From contig JACDHD010000008.1 of NCBI GenBank assembly GCA_013821265.1, positions 1-54,236 of the forward strand: a DNA stretch of 54,236 nt. Direction: 5' to 3'. This DNA is from Parachlamydiaceae bacterium (lineage in GTDB: Bacteria > Chlamydiota > Chlamydiia > Chlamydiales > Parachlamydiaceae). Position numbers and translations under genes: made by a program. Shown here piece by piece: positions 25,361-34,459 of the stretch (position 1 is the stretch's first letter; each line of letters opens with the position of its first letter). The notes under the pieces are model-generated. The model was given only the letters and a program-made list of their open reading frames with translations, was not told the DNA's origin and ran no database searches.

Positions 25361-26413
25361 TTAGGATTTTGGTGTTGGGCAAGTGGGGTTTTTGAGCACA
25401 TGAAGGAGCATTGCAAAATGGGAATGCTTGGGATCGACAGGGCCAGACAGTGGCAGCTGTTCTCTTTGTTTCAAAATGGCTAAAACTTTTGTCTCTTCGC
25501 TATCTTGATCATGGTAATGCAAGAACTCTGCACAGATGATGAGCAGGTCTTGAAATTCCTCTTCATTAGAAATCAGAGGTAAGGAGCGCGTAACAAGATT
25601 GAGGAAGAGGTCTCTATCGCCTTCCTGAACTAGGGCAAAAAGGACTTCATAATTAAATTCGAGGTCTTGATTTTGGGATGCTTTTTTAACAATTTGGCGT
25701 AATTTCCCGTAGCTTTCTTCAGGATCTGAGTCAGCTAAAACACGTGCTTGCAGTAGCTCAAACCATTTACTTTTGTGCATATACGCTTCAAACTCATCCA
25801 GGAGCTCTGTTGCGTAGGAATCATTTTTATTGTCAATTTGATCGGCGATAAAATCGTAAATAAAGCTTTCCACATCATGAGCAGAGGCCGATTCTATAAT
25901 TGAAAAGACTTTAAGAGGATCGGTGCCTTGGTCTGTGTTGTCATCTAAAATGACAGCCATATTAGCGACGGTATCTTGAAGAACTTCAACATTTTCAACA
26001 TTTTCGTGGTAATAAAGATCGATTTGGTGATCCAATTCATCACAAAAAATGGAAAAACTCTGTTTTTCAGGAACCAAACGGCGCCATAGTTCAAATAGAA
26101 GAAGATAGACTTTTTCCTGGATATCTCCGACAAGGCCATTTTCTAAAATGATCGCTTGAGTTAACTCTTCGGGGGTGTCTATTTCCTCTGATAAAGAGGA
26201 AAAAGTGGTGCGATCTAAATCGACTCCCAATTCGGAAAGTTGTTCAAACAGCACATACTGTGGAATTACGCGGTAATCTGCGATGCGCCATGGCTCCACA
26301 GATGCATCAGGATCACTTACTTGCGATAAACGCAACACATTATAACTATATCTACTATCCATATCTTTGAAATTTAACAAATTACGCATAGGATATCTAG
26401 ATTTTTTTCTCAT
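25361..26413 (-). CDS. Hypothetical acidic protein
   Basis: A 350-residue acidic, mostly helical protein that I do not recognise. It lacks a signal peptide or membrane segment. The first ~35 residues are basic (MRKKSRYPMRN). The rest has helical pairs such as EKVYLLLFELWRRLVP and ELLDEFEAYMHKSKWFELL, suggesting a repeat-like alpha-solenoid. It may be a chlamydia-wide conserved protein or a chaperone-like partner. It diverges from the solute-binding gene with under 50 bases between starts, and its 3' end touches a family B repeat. Confidence 0.65.
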   Translation of the reverse strand: MRKKSRYPMRNLLNFKDMDSRYSYNVLRLSQVSDPDASVEPWRIADYRVIPQYVLFEQLSELGVDLDRTTFSSLSEEIDTPEELTQAIILENGLVGDIQEKVYLLLFELWRRLVPEKQSFSIFCDELDHQIDLYYHENVENVEVLQDTVANMAVILDDNTDQGTDPLKVFSIIESASAHDVESFIYDFIADQIDNKNDSYATELLDEFEAYMHKSKWFELLQARVLADSDPEESYGKLRQIVKKASQNQDLEFNYEVLFALVQEGDRDLFLNLVTRSLPLISNEEEFQDLLIICAEFLHYHDQDSEETKVLAILKQREQLPLSGPVDPKHSHFAMLLHVLKNPTCPTPKS

Positions 26414-26458
26414 TTTTTGATAAAAGTAGGTCTAAATAAAAAATGGATGCGAGGATGC

Positions 26459-27256
26459 ATGAATAAATTGCAACGCCTTTGGAGAATAAAATCGGTTCGT
26501 AGAAGCATTGTGATTGCCGGTGTGGCACTTGGACTGCTTGTACTCGTTCGTGCATGTTCCGCCATTATTATGCCACAAGAGTACAACACTTACCACGTTG
26601 CTCATGCGACAGGATGGTATCCGTTAGATCTATTTGGCAAAGAATCTAATCTTGAAGGGTTCACAGACGACCTTCTCTATGCCATTTCGCGCTCACAAGA
26701 GATTGACATCCTTCCTTTAACTATTAATCCTAACATCATTTTTGAAAATTTGAATAACCGGAAATACGATGGTGTCTTAGCTCTTTTGCCGACTTCCTCA
26801 CAGAATAAACGCATCTATGAGCTGTCTGAGCCCTTTTATCCATTGGGTCCTGTTTTGGTTGTTAAGTCTTCCACACAGATCGACTCGTTAAAAGATATGG
26901 AAGGAAAAATTGTTGGAGTCCGCACAGGGGCTTCTTTGATTTTTAACTTAGATCAGTATCCATCCGTCATCATTCGCTCATACGACAATATGATTCACGC
27001 CCTTAATGAGTTAGATAACAATATCATCGATGGAGTTGTCCTCAACTCGTTCTCAGCTTCCTCATATACTACAGGGATCTATGCAGGACGTCTTAAAATC
27101 GTTACAGCCCCATTAACCGATGAGGGATTGCGATTAGTGACGTTGAAAAATGCCGATGGAAAAGAGTTCGTGGACTACTTCAATGCTGGACTTAAAGCTC
27201 TTAAAGAGGATGGGACTTACGACAAACTCCTAAAAAAATGGGGAATGACTCAGTAA
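26459..27256 (+). CDS. ABC transporter solute-binding protein, family 3 (amino-acid type)
   Basis: This 265-residue protein has a basic start, a hydrophobic segment (SIVIAGVALGLLVLVRAC) and then a family 3 solute-binding fold. Typical segments are LEGFTDDLLYAISRS, YDGVLALLPTSSQNKRIYELS, the DSLKDMEGKIVGVRTGAS hinge and YFNAGLKALKEDGTYDKLL near the end. Cys after VRA might be lipidated, but Arg at that place is unusual for a lipobox, so it may be an anchored protein. The ligand is probably an amino acid such as arginine or glutamine. I chose the ATG at 26459, which follows GAGG by four bases. No permease or ATPase is adjacent. Confidence 0.8.
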   Translation: MNKLQRLWRIKSVRRSIVIAGVALGLLVLVRACSAIIMPQEYNTYHVAHATGWYPLDLFGKESNLEGFTDDLLYAISRSQEIDILPLTINPNIIFENLNNRKYDGVLALLPTSSQNKRIYELSEPFYPLGPVLVVKSSTQIDSLKDMEGKIVGVRTGASLIFNLDQYPSVIIRSYDNMIHALNELDNNIIDGVVLNSFSASSYTTGIYAGRLKIVTAPLTDEGLRLVTLKNADGKEFVDYFNAGLKALKEDGTYDKLLKKWGMTQ

Positions 27257-27269
27257 AAACACCAACCTA

Positions 27270-27396
27270 GGTGATACTTTTGCAGGAGTGTTCGTTTTGT
27301 TTTTTACCACAGAAGCACAGAGAGCGAGGGGATTTTTGTGCTTCTCTGTGCCTCTGTGGTAAAAAACAAAACGAACACTCCTGCAAAAGTATCACC
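27270..27396. repeat. Family F inverted repeat between convergent genes
   Basis: Arms of about 53 bases, beginning GGTGATACTTTTGCAGGAG at 27270 and ending in its complement at 27396, have one mismatch in what I compared. The inner part holds ACCACAGA-GCACAGAGA. Half-copies of the inner motif occur near 21277 and 53890. It fills nearly all the space between the solute-binding gene and glgP and may end transcription from both. Confidence 0.85.
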
Positions 27397-27413
27397 ATGT
27401 CAGTAAACCGGAC

Positions 27414-29981
27414 CTAGTAAATGCGGCACTGATCCACGAGCTCGTACTCGTGCCGAACACGCGCCAAGATCTCATCATCCGCCGGACAAGGCGTAATCTT
27501 CCAAATTAACTCACAGTAATCCATCACAGAACGGTCAATGGTAAATTTTCCCATCCCTGCGATATTGTGGATAGCATATTCTGCCCATAGATTTGGTTGC
27601 TGAAAGAGTTCATCGACTTTTTCTTGAGTGTGATAATAGCTTTCTAGATCTTTCAAAACTAAAAAGCGGTCTGGGGAGCCGCCATAATGCGATTCCATCA
27701 ATTGGTGATAGAGATCACTAAAGGATAGATGTTCATCATCATTAGTTGCAAATGTGCGATCGCGCAGCGCATTAACAGCGCGTTGAATCAAAGTATTCGC
27801 GTTGCAGATAGCTTGTGGATCATATGATCCGCTCGCATGAATTTTTTCCACTTCTTCTGAAGAACACCCAAAAGCAAATGGCCACCACTGATCAGTGATA
27901 GATTGTCGCATTTCGATATTTGCTCCGTCATCAGTGCCTATTGTCAAAGCTCCATTGATGCTTAATTTCATGTTTCCCGTTCCAGAAGCCTCTGTACCAG
28001 CTGTAGAAATTTGTTCTGAAAGATCTGCAGCAGGAATGATTGCTTCTGCACGTGTGACATTGTAATTTTCAATAAACAGCACTTTCAAAAATTTCCCAAT
28101 TTCAGGATCTCGATTGATCTTCGTTTCTACAGCACAAATCAGACGAATGATGTCTTTGGCTGTTTCATAGCCTGCGGCTGCTTTACCAGCAAAAATGACT
28201 GTTCGCTTAACGCGCGGTTTATCGGGATGTGACAGCATATCTAAGTAAACCATAATCAAGCGCAACACATTCATTAACTGACGTTTATATTCATGGATAC
28301 GTTTAATTTGCACATCAAACAGCGAATTGATGTCTATATTTGGTGGAGGCACGATGCTGCGTCCATCTGCGGAACGCAAATGATTTTCATGCTCTATAAA
28401 CTCGATTAGCCTCAACTTATTCTTTTTCTTAATCGCTAGAAATTCATCTTGTGAAGTGGTGTCGGAGGCAAATTTAGCCAATTCTTGAATATGAGAAAAA
28501 TCAGTAATCCACGCATCGCCAATACGCTTTGTTATAAAGCGCGCTAAATCAGGATTGCACTGTAACAGCCAACGGCGCTGTGTGACGCCATTTGTCACGT
28601 TGACAAAGCGGTCTGGATAGAGTTCTGCAAACTCCTTAAAGACCGACTTTTTCAAAATTTCTGTGTGCAAGGCTGCTACTCCGTTAACGCGAGCGGACCC
28701 AAAAATCGCCAAATTGGCCATTCTCACTTTTCCATATTCGATGATGGACATCCGTCTGACGCGATCTTCATCGCTTGGATATTTACTGCGAATCTGATTG
28801 CAAAAGTCTAAATTCAAGCGCTGGATAATCTGTGTTTGTCGCGGCAGCAGGTAACGCAGAAGATTTTGATCCCACTCCTCCAAAGCCTCTTTAAGAACCG
28901 TGTGGTTGGTATAACCTACGCACGTCTGAGTGATCTCCACCGCCATTTTCCACGGAATGTCATAGTGCTTGGTCAAAATACGAATAAGTTCTGGAATCAC
29001 AAGCGTGGCATGCGTGTCGTTAACCTGAATGCGCACCTTATCTGCAAAAAGACGGAAGTTATCATGCTTAGCAAGATAGCGCCGAATGATGTCTTGAAGA
29101 GAAGCAGATACAAGCAAAAATTCTTGTTTGAGTCGAATGCGCTTTCCAGTGTCATGCTGATCGCTTGGATACAACACATCGCTAAGCGTGACATTCTCAG
29201 CTGCTTGTCCCAAACTTCCCGCATTGTAACGTTGAAGCTGGAAATTGCGTGGCGATTCCTTAGTTGTCCACAGACGCAGCGTCACAACAGAAAAACGCTG
29301 ATTTTTACTATAACCAATGACAGGGATGTCGAATGGAAGTGCAGAAACCTCTTCATAATCCTTCAACAACTGAATCTCATCTCCATGGATATTTGTACCT
29401 GCAATCGGCGTTCCACAGTATTTAACGATGGCTTTACGCGCATCGCGACGAAATTCCCAAGGATTTTCATTTAACAACCAACGGTCCGGAGCCTCAATTT
29501 GCATGCCATTCCAAATCTGCTGCTCAAACGTTCCATAATGATAACGCAGTCCATAAGCTTGTGCAGGATAATCATGCGTTGCCAACGCATCCAAAAGGCA
29601 TGAAGCTAACCTTCCAAGACCTCCGTTGCCCAATCCAGGATCCAATTCACAAGCAATCACATCCCCTAAACTACGATTCATCTTCTGCAAAACAAGACCA
29701 ACAAGTTCTGTAGCGGAAAGATTGCTCAAGTTATTGGTAAGCATGCGCCCAGGCAAATATTCCATCGAGAGATAATATACCATCCGCACGTCGCGCTGCT
29801 CACGCGTACGCGCACACGCCAACCAATTAATCATAATCTCTTCACGCAAGGCATACGCCAAAGCACGATAAAATTCGTCAGGTGTCGCTTCGTCAGAAAC
29901 ACGCCCCATCGTCGTAATCAAATAATGCTTAATCTTCGCAACAAGCATCTCTGCCTGATAATCCACATCTACTTGCGCCAT
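27414..29981 (-). CDS. glgP: Glycogen phosphorylase
   Basis: GlgP releases glucose 1-phosphate from alpha-1,4-glucans using pyridoxal phosphate. The 855 residues cover the GT35 family: YYLSMEYLPGRML and DPGLGNGGLGRLASCLLDA near the N-terminus, YNVTRAEAIIPAADLSEQIS and EASGTGNMKLSINGALTIGT, in which the Lys binds PLP, then DDGANIEM. The size is normal. With glgC it forms the storage-glycogen pathway. The gene is followed by a large inverted repeat and preceded by the giant palindrome. Confidence 0.95.
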   Translation of the reverse strand: MAQVDVDYQAEMLVAKIKHYLITTMGRVSDEATPDEFYRALAYALREEIMINWLACARTREQRDVRMVYYLSMEYLPGRMLTNNLSNLSATELVGLVLQKMNRSLGDVIACELDPGLGNGGLGRLASCLLDALATHDYPAQAYGLRYHYGTFEQQIWNGMQIEAPDRWLLNENPWEFRRDARKAIVKYCGTPIAGTNIHGDEIQLLKDYEEVSALPFDIPVIGYSKNQRFSVVTLRLWTTKESPRNFQLQRYNAGSLGQAAENVTLSDVLYPSDQHDTGKRIRLKQEFLLVSASLQDIIRRYLAKHDNFRLFADKVRIQVNDTHATLVIPELIRILTKHYDIPWKMAVEITQTCVGYTNHTVLKEALEEWDQNLLRYLLPRQTQIIQRLNLDFCNQIRSKYPSDEDRVRRMSIIEYGKVRMANLAIFGSARVNGVAALHTEILKKSVFKEFAELYPDRFVNVTNGVTQRRWLLQCNPDLARFITKRIGDAWITDFSHIQELAKFASDTTSQDEFLAIKKKNKLRLIEFIEHENHLRSADGRSIVPPPNIDINSLFDVQIKRIHEYKRQLMNVLRLIMVYLDMLSHPDKPRVKRTVIFAGKAAAGYETAKDIIRLICAVETKINRDPEIGKFLKVLFIENYNVTRAEAIIPAADLSEQISTAGTEASGTGNMKLSINGALTIGTDDGANIEMRQSITDQWWPFAFGCSSEEVEKIHASGSYDPQAICNANTLIQRAVNALRDRTFATNDDEHLSFSDLYHQLMESHYGGSPDRFLVLKDLESYYHTQEKVDELFQQPNLWAEYAIHNIAGMGKFTIDRSVMDYCELIWKITPCPADDEILARVRHEYELVDQCRIY

Positions 29982-30057
29982 GTTCTCCCCAAAAATTCCC
30001 TTTTTGCCGCATTATACTCATCCCCCCTTTTTTGAAAAGGGCTTTGCCCTTTTATCC

Positions 30058-30116
30058 CAGGAGGGGCCCTGCCCCTCCACCCCGCAAGAAGGCTTGCGCC
30101 CTCTTGACTCCCTTTG
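30058..30116 (-). repeat. Family D repeat, copy 5, in the left arm of the giant palindrome
   Basis: GAGGGGCCCTGCCCCTCC, CCCCGCAAGAAGGCTTGCG and CCTCTTGACTCCC. It is the mirror of copy 6. Unlike the others it is not at a gene 3' end but upstream of glgP. Confidence 0.7.
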
Positions 30117-30812
30117 TAGTGGGGTTTGCGCCGCCGTGACGTATTCTATGTTGTGCTTTTCTATTTATTTAAAAAGCATAGCTTTTTAAATACCAGCATT
30201 CGCATGGGCTTGCGCCCAAGCGAAGTATTTTTTTCATCTTACTCGTTACGTCCCAACCACATTCGAGTTTACACCTTAACTTAACCCACTCTCATGTATG
30301 AGAGATCGAATAAAATTATGCTACACCGCGGTAGCGGTGAAAGTGGATAGCCCCGCATGTAACGAAAGGCCAGAGGCCTGAAGTGGAATGTGGGGAAACA
30401 ATAGGATAAAATAAGAAGCTGCGGTAGCAGCGTCAGAAATGTTTTCTCATTTTATGTCGCCGCTACCGCGGCTCGAATCATCATTCGCGATCTACCCCAC
30501 ATTCCATTACAGGCCTCCCAACCTTTAATTACATGCGGGGCTAACCACTAGCGTCGCTTCCGCGACTTAGCAAAATTGAGAGAGGGTTATGTTAAAGATT
30601 AAGTTCGAATGTGGTTAGGACGTAACGAATAAGATGAAAAAACTATTTCGCTTGGGCGCAAGCCCATGCGAATGCTGGTATTTAAAAAGCTATGCTTTTT
30701 AAATAGATCGAAAAGCACAACATCGAACAAGTCACGGCAACGAACACACAACATCAAAGGGAGTCAAGAGGGCGCAAGCCTTCTTGCGGGGTTGGAAGGG
30801 GCAGGGCCCCTC
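30061..30812. repeat. Giant nested palindrome between pnp and glgP
   Basis: About 750 bases read nearly the same on both strands, with the centre near 30437. Outer arms contain family D copies 5 and 6. Next come CATAGCTTTTTAAATACCAG and CGCATGGGCTTGCGCCCAAG (30178-30222), mirrored at 30652-30699. Then CGTTACGTCC(C/T)AACCACATTCGA (30244-30266) mirrors 30603-30626. Inside, AGCCCCGCATGTAA and GGAATGTGGGG (30349-30395) mirror 30493-30542, and the centre has GCGGTAGCAGCG facing CGCCGCTACCGC. No gene is visible. Confidence 0.85.
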
Positions 30813-30815
30813 CCT
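30756..30815 (+). repeat. Family D repeat, copy 6, behind pnp
   Basis: GGGAGTCAAGAGGGCGC, GCCTTCTTGCGGGG and AGGGGCAGGGCCCCTCCC. It ends 14 bases from the pnp stop and forms the right outer arm of the giant palindrome. Confidence 0.7.
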
Positions 30816-30829
30816 TCAGCAATAGATAG

Positions 30830-32923
30830 TTACGCAGGTAAAGTGGCTTTGCGGCTGAGTTTTAGTTGGCCACGTTCGTTGATATCGAGGACTTTAACGT
30901 CGATGATATCGCCGGGTTTGATGTGGTCGGCTAAGTTAACGATGCGGCTATTGTCGTATTCGGAGATGTGGCAGAGCCCCTCTTTTCCTGGGAGGATTTC
31001 GACGAAGGCTCCGAAGGGAACGATGGAGACCACTTTTCCTCTGTAGACGCGGCCGATTTCGACGTCGGCTGTTAGGCCGTGGATGATAGCTTTGGCTTTT
31101 TCTATGCCTTCCAGATTAGGTGAGGCGATGCTGATAAGGCCTGTGTCGTCGATATCGATTTGGACGCCGGTTTGTTCGATGATCGCACGAATTTGCTTAC
31201 CACCTGGACCGATAACCGTAGCAATTTTGCTTGGTTTTACGGTCATTGTTTCGATGCGTGGAGCATATGCTGACATTTGCGTGTTGTGACTTGGGCATGC
31301 TTGGAGCATGTGATTCAGGATATGAATGCGCCCTTGTTTTGCTTGCTTTAGAGCTGCACGCATAATTTCGAAAGTGATACCTTCTACTTTGATATCCATT
31401 TGGAAGGCAGTGATGCCTTCATAGTCTCCAGTGACTTTGAAGTCCATGTCGCCGAGGGCATCTTCGATGCCGAGGATATCGGATAGAATCGTGTAATCGT
31501 CCCCTTCTAGGATCAATCCCATTGCAATACCAGCTACAGGGCGTTTAATTGGAACGCCGGCATCCATCATAGCCAAGCAGCCACCACAGACCGAAGCCAT
31601 TGAGGAGGAGCCGTTTGATTCTGTAATATTGGATTCAATACGGATGATGTAAGGGAATTCAGTACGTGAAGGTAAAAGAGCTTGGAGAGCCCGTTCAGCT
31701 AGCTTCCCGTGGCCAACTTCGCGGCGACCTGCTGGTCCCGAACGACCAACTTCGCCAACAGCATAAGGTGGGAAGAAGTACTGTAGGTAGAATCGGCTAG
31801 ATCCTTCACCGTGTAGATCTTCATAGCGCTGTGCCATGCCTTCTCCACCTAATGTACAGACAGCAATAGCTTGTGTCTCACCGCGGGTAAATAGGGAGCT
31901 TCCGTGAACGCGAGGCAGTAGCCCTTGTTCAATATTGATCCAGCGAATATCTGTTGAAGAGCGTCCGTCGCTGCGTAGATTCTCTTTGAGGATCATCTGG
32001 CGCATATAGCGGGAAGAAATTTCTTTAAATGCTTTTTCGATATCGGAAGGTTTATGCTTAGGCTCTTGACCCTCAGGCATTAACGCTGCTTTTAGCTTTG
32101 TTTTAATGTCGCTAATCGCTGTTTCGCGTTTTTGCTTTTCTTCGATGCGAATTGCTGATTTGAGTTCGTTTTGCACAGTGCCTTCAACAGCATGTAGCAC
32201 TTCTTGAGGAAGTAGTTTAATGGCAGAACGATCTTTTGGTTTTCCAACTTCTTTTCCCCATTTCGCAAGAGCATCACAGATTGTTTTGATGGCTCTCTGG
32301 CCCACTTGAATCGCTTCAAGAACTTGATCTTCTGTGAGGAAGTCGCAGTATCCTTCGATCATTAAGATCGCGTTATCTGTTCCAGCCAGCATCAGGTCGA
32401 GCACTGATGTTTTTAGCTCTTCAACAGTGGGGTTTACAATAAATTTGCCGTTAACCATCCCGATGCGAACACCTGCAACAGGTTTAACAAGAGGGATATC
32501 GGAAATGACTAACGCAGCTGCAGCTCCGCAAATGGCCAATGGATCTGTGCGGTTTACCCCGTCGTAAGAGAGAACATATGTCAACAATTGGACATCATTA
32601 TAATATCCCTCTTCGAACATAGGACGTAGAGGACGGTCGATCAGACGAGAAATAAGTGTTTCACGTTCTGTTGGACGCCCTTCGCGTTTGATAAATCCGC
32701 TGAGAGTTTTTCCTACGGATGATAGTTTTTCTTGATAGTCTACACGTAAAGGCAAGAAATCTGAGCTTTCTGGTGGTTCCGCTGTGGAACATGCGGTGCT
32801 TAATAGCATGGTTTCGCCGCAGCGAACGATGACGGCACCATTGGCTTGACGCGCAATTTTGCCTGTTTCGAAAATGATTTCGCGTCCGTCAATGTTAACG
32901 GTAAGAACTTTATGATTAAACAT
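30830..32923 (-). CDS. pnp: Polyribonucleotide nucleotidyltransferase
   Basis: PNPase degrades RNA 3' to 5' with phosphate and is a trimer. The 697 residues hold two RNase PH domains: the first with LPLRVDYQEKLSSVGKTLSG and GRPTERETLISRLIDRP, the second with GLLPRVHGSSLFTRGETQA and the catalytic-Asp segment GDMDFKVTGD. A KH domain (KIATVIGPGGKQIRAIIE) and an S1 domain (GRVYRGKVVSIVPFGAFVE) follow. It lies downstream of rpsO in the classic rpsO-pnp order. Its 3' flank is the giant palindrome. Confidence 0.96.
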   Translation of the reverse strand: MFNHKVLTVNIDGREIIFETGKIARQANGAVIVRCGETMLLSTACSTAEPPESSDFLPLRVDYQEKLSSVGKTLSGFIKREGRPTERETLISRLIDRPLRPMFEEGYYNDVQLLTYVLSYDGVNRTDPLAICGAAAALVISDIPLVKPVAGVRIGMVNGKFIVNPTVEELKTSVLDLMLAGTDNAILMIEGYCDFLTEDQVLEAIQVGQRAIKTICDALAKWGKEVGKPKDRSAIKLLPQEVLHAVEGTVQNELKSAIRIEEKQKRETAISDIKTKLKAALMPEGQEPKHKPSDIEKAFKEISSRYMRQMILKENLRSDGRSSTDIRWINIEQGLLPRVHGSSLFTRGETQAIAVCTLGGEGMAQRYEDLHGEGSSRFYLQYFFPPYAVGEVGRSGPAGRREVGHGKLAERALQALLPSRTEFPYIIRIESNITESNGSSSMASVCGGCLAMMDAGVPIKRPVAGIAMGLILEGDDYTILSDILGIEDALGDMDFKVTGDYEGITAFQMDIKVEGITFEIMRAALKQAKQGRIHILNHMLQACPSHNTQMSAYAPRIETMTVKPSKIATVIGPGGKQIRAIIEQTGVQIDIDDTGLISIASPNLEGIEKAKAIIHGLTADVEIGRVYRGKVVSIVPFGAFVEILPGKEGLCHISEYDNSRIVNLADHIKPGDIIDVKVLDINERGQLKLSRKATLPA

Positions 32924-33120
32924 TTACTTTACTCCTAATCCTGTAATAGGTGGTTTTTGAATGGGAAACACTCGATCTGATGTATAACAAAAGAAATATC
33001 CAAAAAGAGAGTTCCATGTGGAACATTGAAAGAGAGGATTAGAATTCAGAAAACACCCTTTAAAATAATTACCCTTTTTGGGTTTTAAAGAGACTTTTCT
33101 GATTTCTATATTCCTCCCTA
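32924..33120. other. rpsO-pnp intergenic region
   Basis: CAGAAAACACCCTTTAAAAT near 33046-33065 faces GGTTTTAAAGAGACTTTTCTG (two parts, 33082-33102) as an imperfect hairpin. In several bacteria a hairpin between rpsO and pnp is cleaved by RNase III; that role here is inference. Confidence 0.45.
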
Positions 33121-33155
33121 AAAAATAAGGCAGCTAAGAAGACTCTTAGCTGCCA
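33121..33155 (-). terminator. Terminator of rpsO
   Basis: On the minus strand GGCAGCTAAGA pairs with TCTTAGCTGCC around a four-base loop and runs into TTATTTTTT. It lies 13 bases after the rpsO stop, so pnp is probably only partly read through from rpsO. Confidence 0.85.
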
Positions 33156-33167
33156 AAAAAATTTAAA

Positions 33168-33437
33168 CTACCTTCTCAACTTCAATTTCGTAATCAAAGC
33201 TTGATAACGCTTTGTATCTGTTGAATTTAAGTAATCCAACAAACGACGTCGCTGTCCAACTAATTTCAAAAGAGACAAGCGCGAACCGTGATCTTTTGCG
33301 TTGCGCTTTAGGTGTTCGGTGAGTTCTGTAATGCGCTCTGTCAAGATTGCAATTTGAACGTCCGCAGACCCAGTGTCTTTCTCGTGAAGCTGGAACTTCT
33401 TGGTAATTTCTTCTTTCGTGCCCTTGTCTAGCGACAT
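33168..33437 (-). CDS. rpsO: 30S ribosomal protein S15
   Basis: S15 organises the central domain of 16S rRNA. Its 89 residues match the family throughout: [34 protein letters not shown] and the QRRRLLDYL helix. A GGAGA site precedes the ATG. Confidence 0.96.
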   Translation of the reverse strand: MSLDKGTKEEITKKFQLHEKDTGSADVQIAILTERITELTEHLKRNAKDHGSRLSLLKLVGQRRRLLDYLNSTDTKRYQALITKLKLRR

Positions 33438-33503
33438 GTGGAGAATCTCCTCTTACTAGCCTAAAAAATGGCGGTTTTAGTATCTTTCACACAATTCACC
33501 AAT

Positions 33504-33533
33504 AGTATAGCATATTTACTCTTTATGCGGCAA
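33504..33533 (-). promoter_or_regulatory. Promoter of rpsO
   Basis: On the minus strand TTGCCG, an 18-base spacer and TATACT lie about 70 bases before the rpsO start. Confidence 0.5.
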
Positions 33534-33584
33534 GCTAGAAGGTGATAAAACCCAATTTTTCGAGAGATTTCTCGTTAGGACCCC

Positions 33585-33770
33585 ATGAAACAGCGCCCCT
33601 TTCCGCCTTCAATTCTCTTTGTTCTCACTCTTTTTCTATCTATAATGATCTTTGTCATCGGATACGCCTATTCCCGTCGCTCAGGCAATACAGGGCTCGA
33701 TATGTCTAAAATTCACCACATTCGACGCGCAGCACTCCCCTCAAGCACCCTATCAGATGCTAAGCCATGA
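33585..33770 (+). CDS. Small single-pass membrane protein
   Basis: 61 residues with one hydrophobic helix (ILFVLTLFLSIMIFVIGYAY) and a basic tail. It overlaps the next gene by four bases (ATGA), so the two are translationally coupled. In many bacteria a short membrane protein of the cytochrome cbb3 maturation set lies beside a SafE-like gene, but no defining motif is seen here and I leave the function open. Confidence 0.6.
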   Translation: MKQRPFPPSILFVLTLFLSIMIFVIGYAYSRRSGNTGLDMSKIHHIRRAALPSSTLSDAKP

Positions 33771-34459
33771 CCCTTTTTCTTAGTCTGCTTCCTTTATATC
33801 TACTGGGAAATCTGCACTGCATTGGCATGTGCGGTCCCCTGGTCATGATGTTAGGACAGCACCGCTACCGCTACTTCTACTTTTTCGGACGCCTCCTTTC
33901 CTTTACTCTAGCCGGTTTGTTAGCTGGGGGTTTGGGAGCAGTCCTTAACTTGATTCTCTACCAATACCACATTTCACTGGTTAGCAGCTTCCTCTTTGGA
34001 GGCCTCATCCTATTAATAGGCTGTTACAGCCTCTTTGGCTGGCAGTATCCAGCTTATAGCTGGCTCGCCAAACGCCTCGAACGCACCAATCAACGTTTGT
34101 CCCTGCTTCTTTTGCGCGACAATGCGCTGGCGACCTTTGTTTTCGGTTTTTTCACGATCACACTGCCCTGTGGACAAACATTAATCGTTTTTTCCGCCTG
34201 TGCGCTATCTGGAAACGTTTGGGTGGGCATGTTTAACGGATTTGCTTTTGCGCTGCTGACGTCGCCAGCTCTTGTATTGGCGATGCATGCGCATCTACTG
34301 TTTCGCAGATTGAAGCGTCACTACAACGTCATCATGGGATGCTGTGCGATTTTGGTGGGAGGGTTGGCGATTTGTCGTGGATTGGCAGAACTAGATTGGA
34401 TTGAGCACTGGGTGCTCAATCCACATTCACAAAAAGAATATCACATCGTTATTTACTAA
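33767..34459 (+). CDS. SafE/DsbD_2-type multi-pass membrane protein
   Basis: A 230-residue protein with six or so membrane helices. LLGNLHCIGMCGPLVMML near the N-terminus and FFTITLPCGQTLIVFSACAL in the second half are the paired Cys/Pro motifs of the COG2836 group (DsbD-like transmembrane domain), proposed to act in sulfite or copper export and in cytochrome maturation. The exact substrate is unknown. Its 3' end overlaps the convergent neighbour by 11 bases. Confidence 0.75.
   Translation: MTLFLSLLPLYLLGNLHCIGMCGPLVMMLGQHRYRYFYFFGRLLSFTLAGLLAGGLGAVLNLILYQYHISLVSSFLFGGLILLIGCYSLFGWQYPAYSWLAKRLERTNQRLSLLLLRDNALATFVFGFFTITLPCGQTLIVFSACALSGNVWVGMFNGFAFALLTSPALVLAMHAHLLFRRLKRHYNVIMGCCAILVGGLAICRGLAELDWIEHWVLNPHSQKEYHIVIY

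Noticed and set aside
29980-30189. Open frame in the left arm of the giant palindrome
   Set aside because: Made of repeat sequence, with no coding character or ribosome site.
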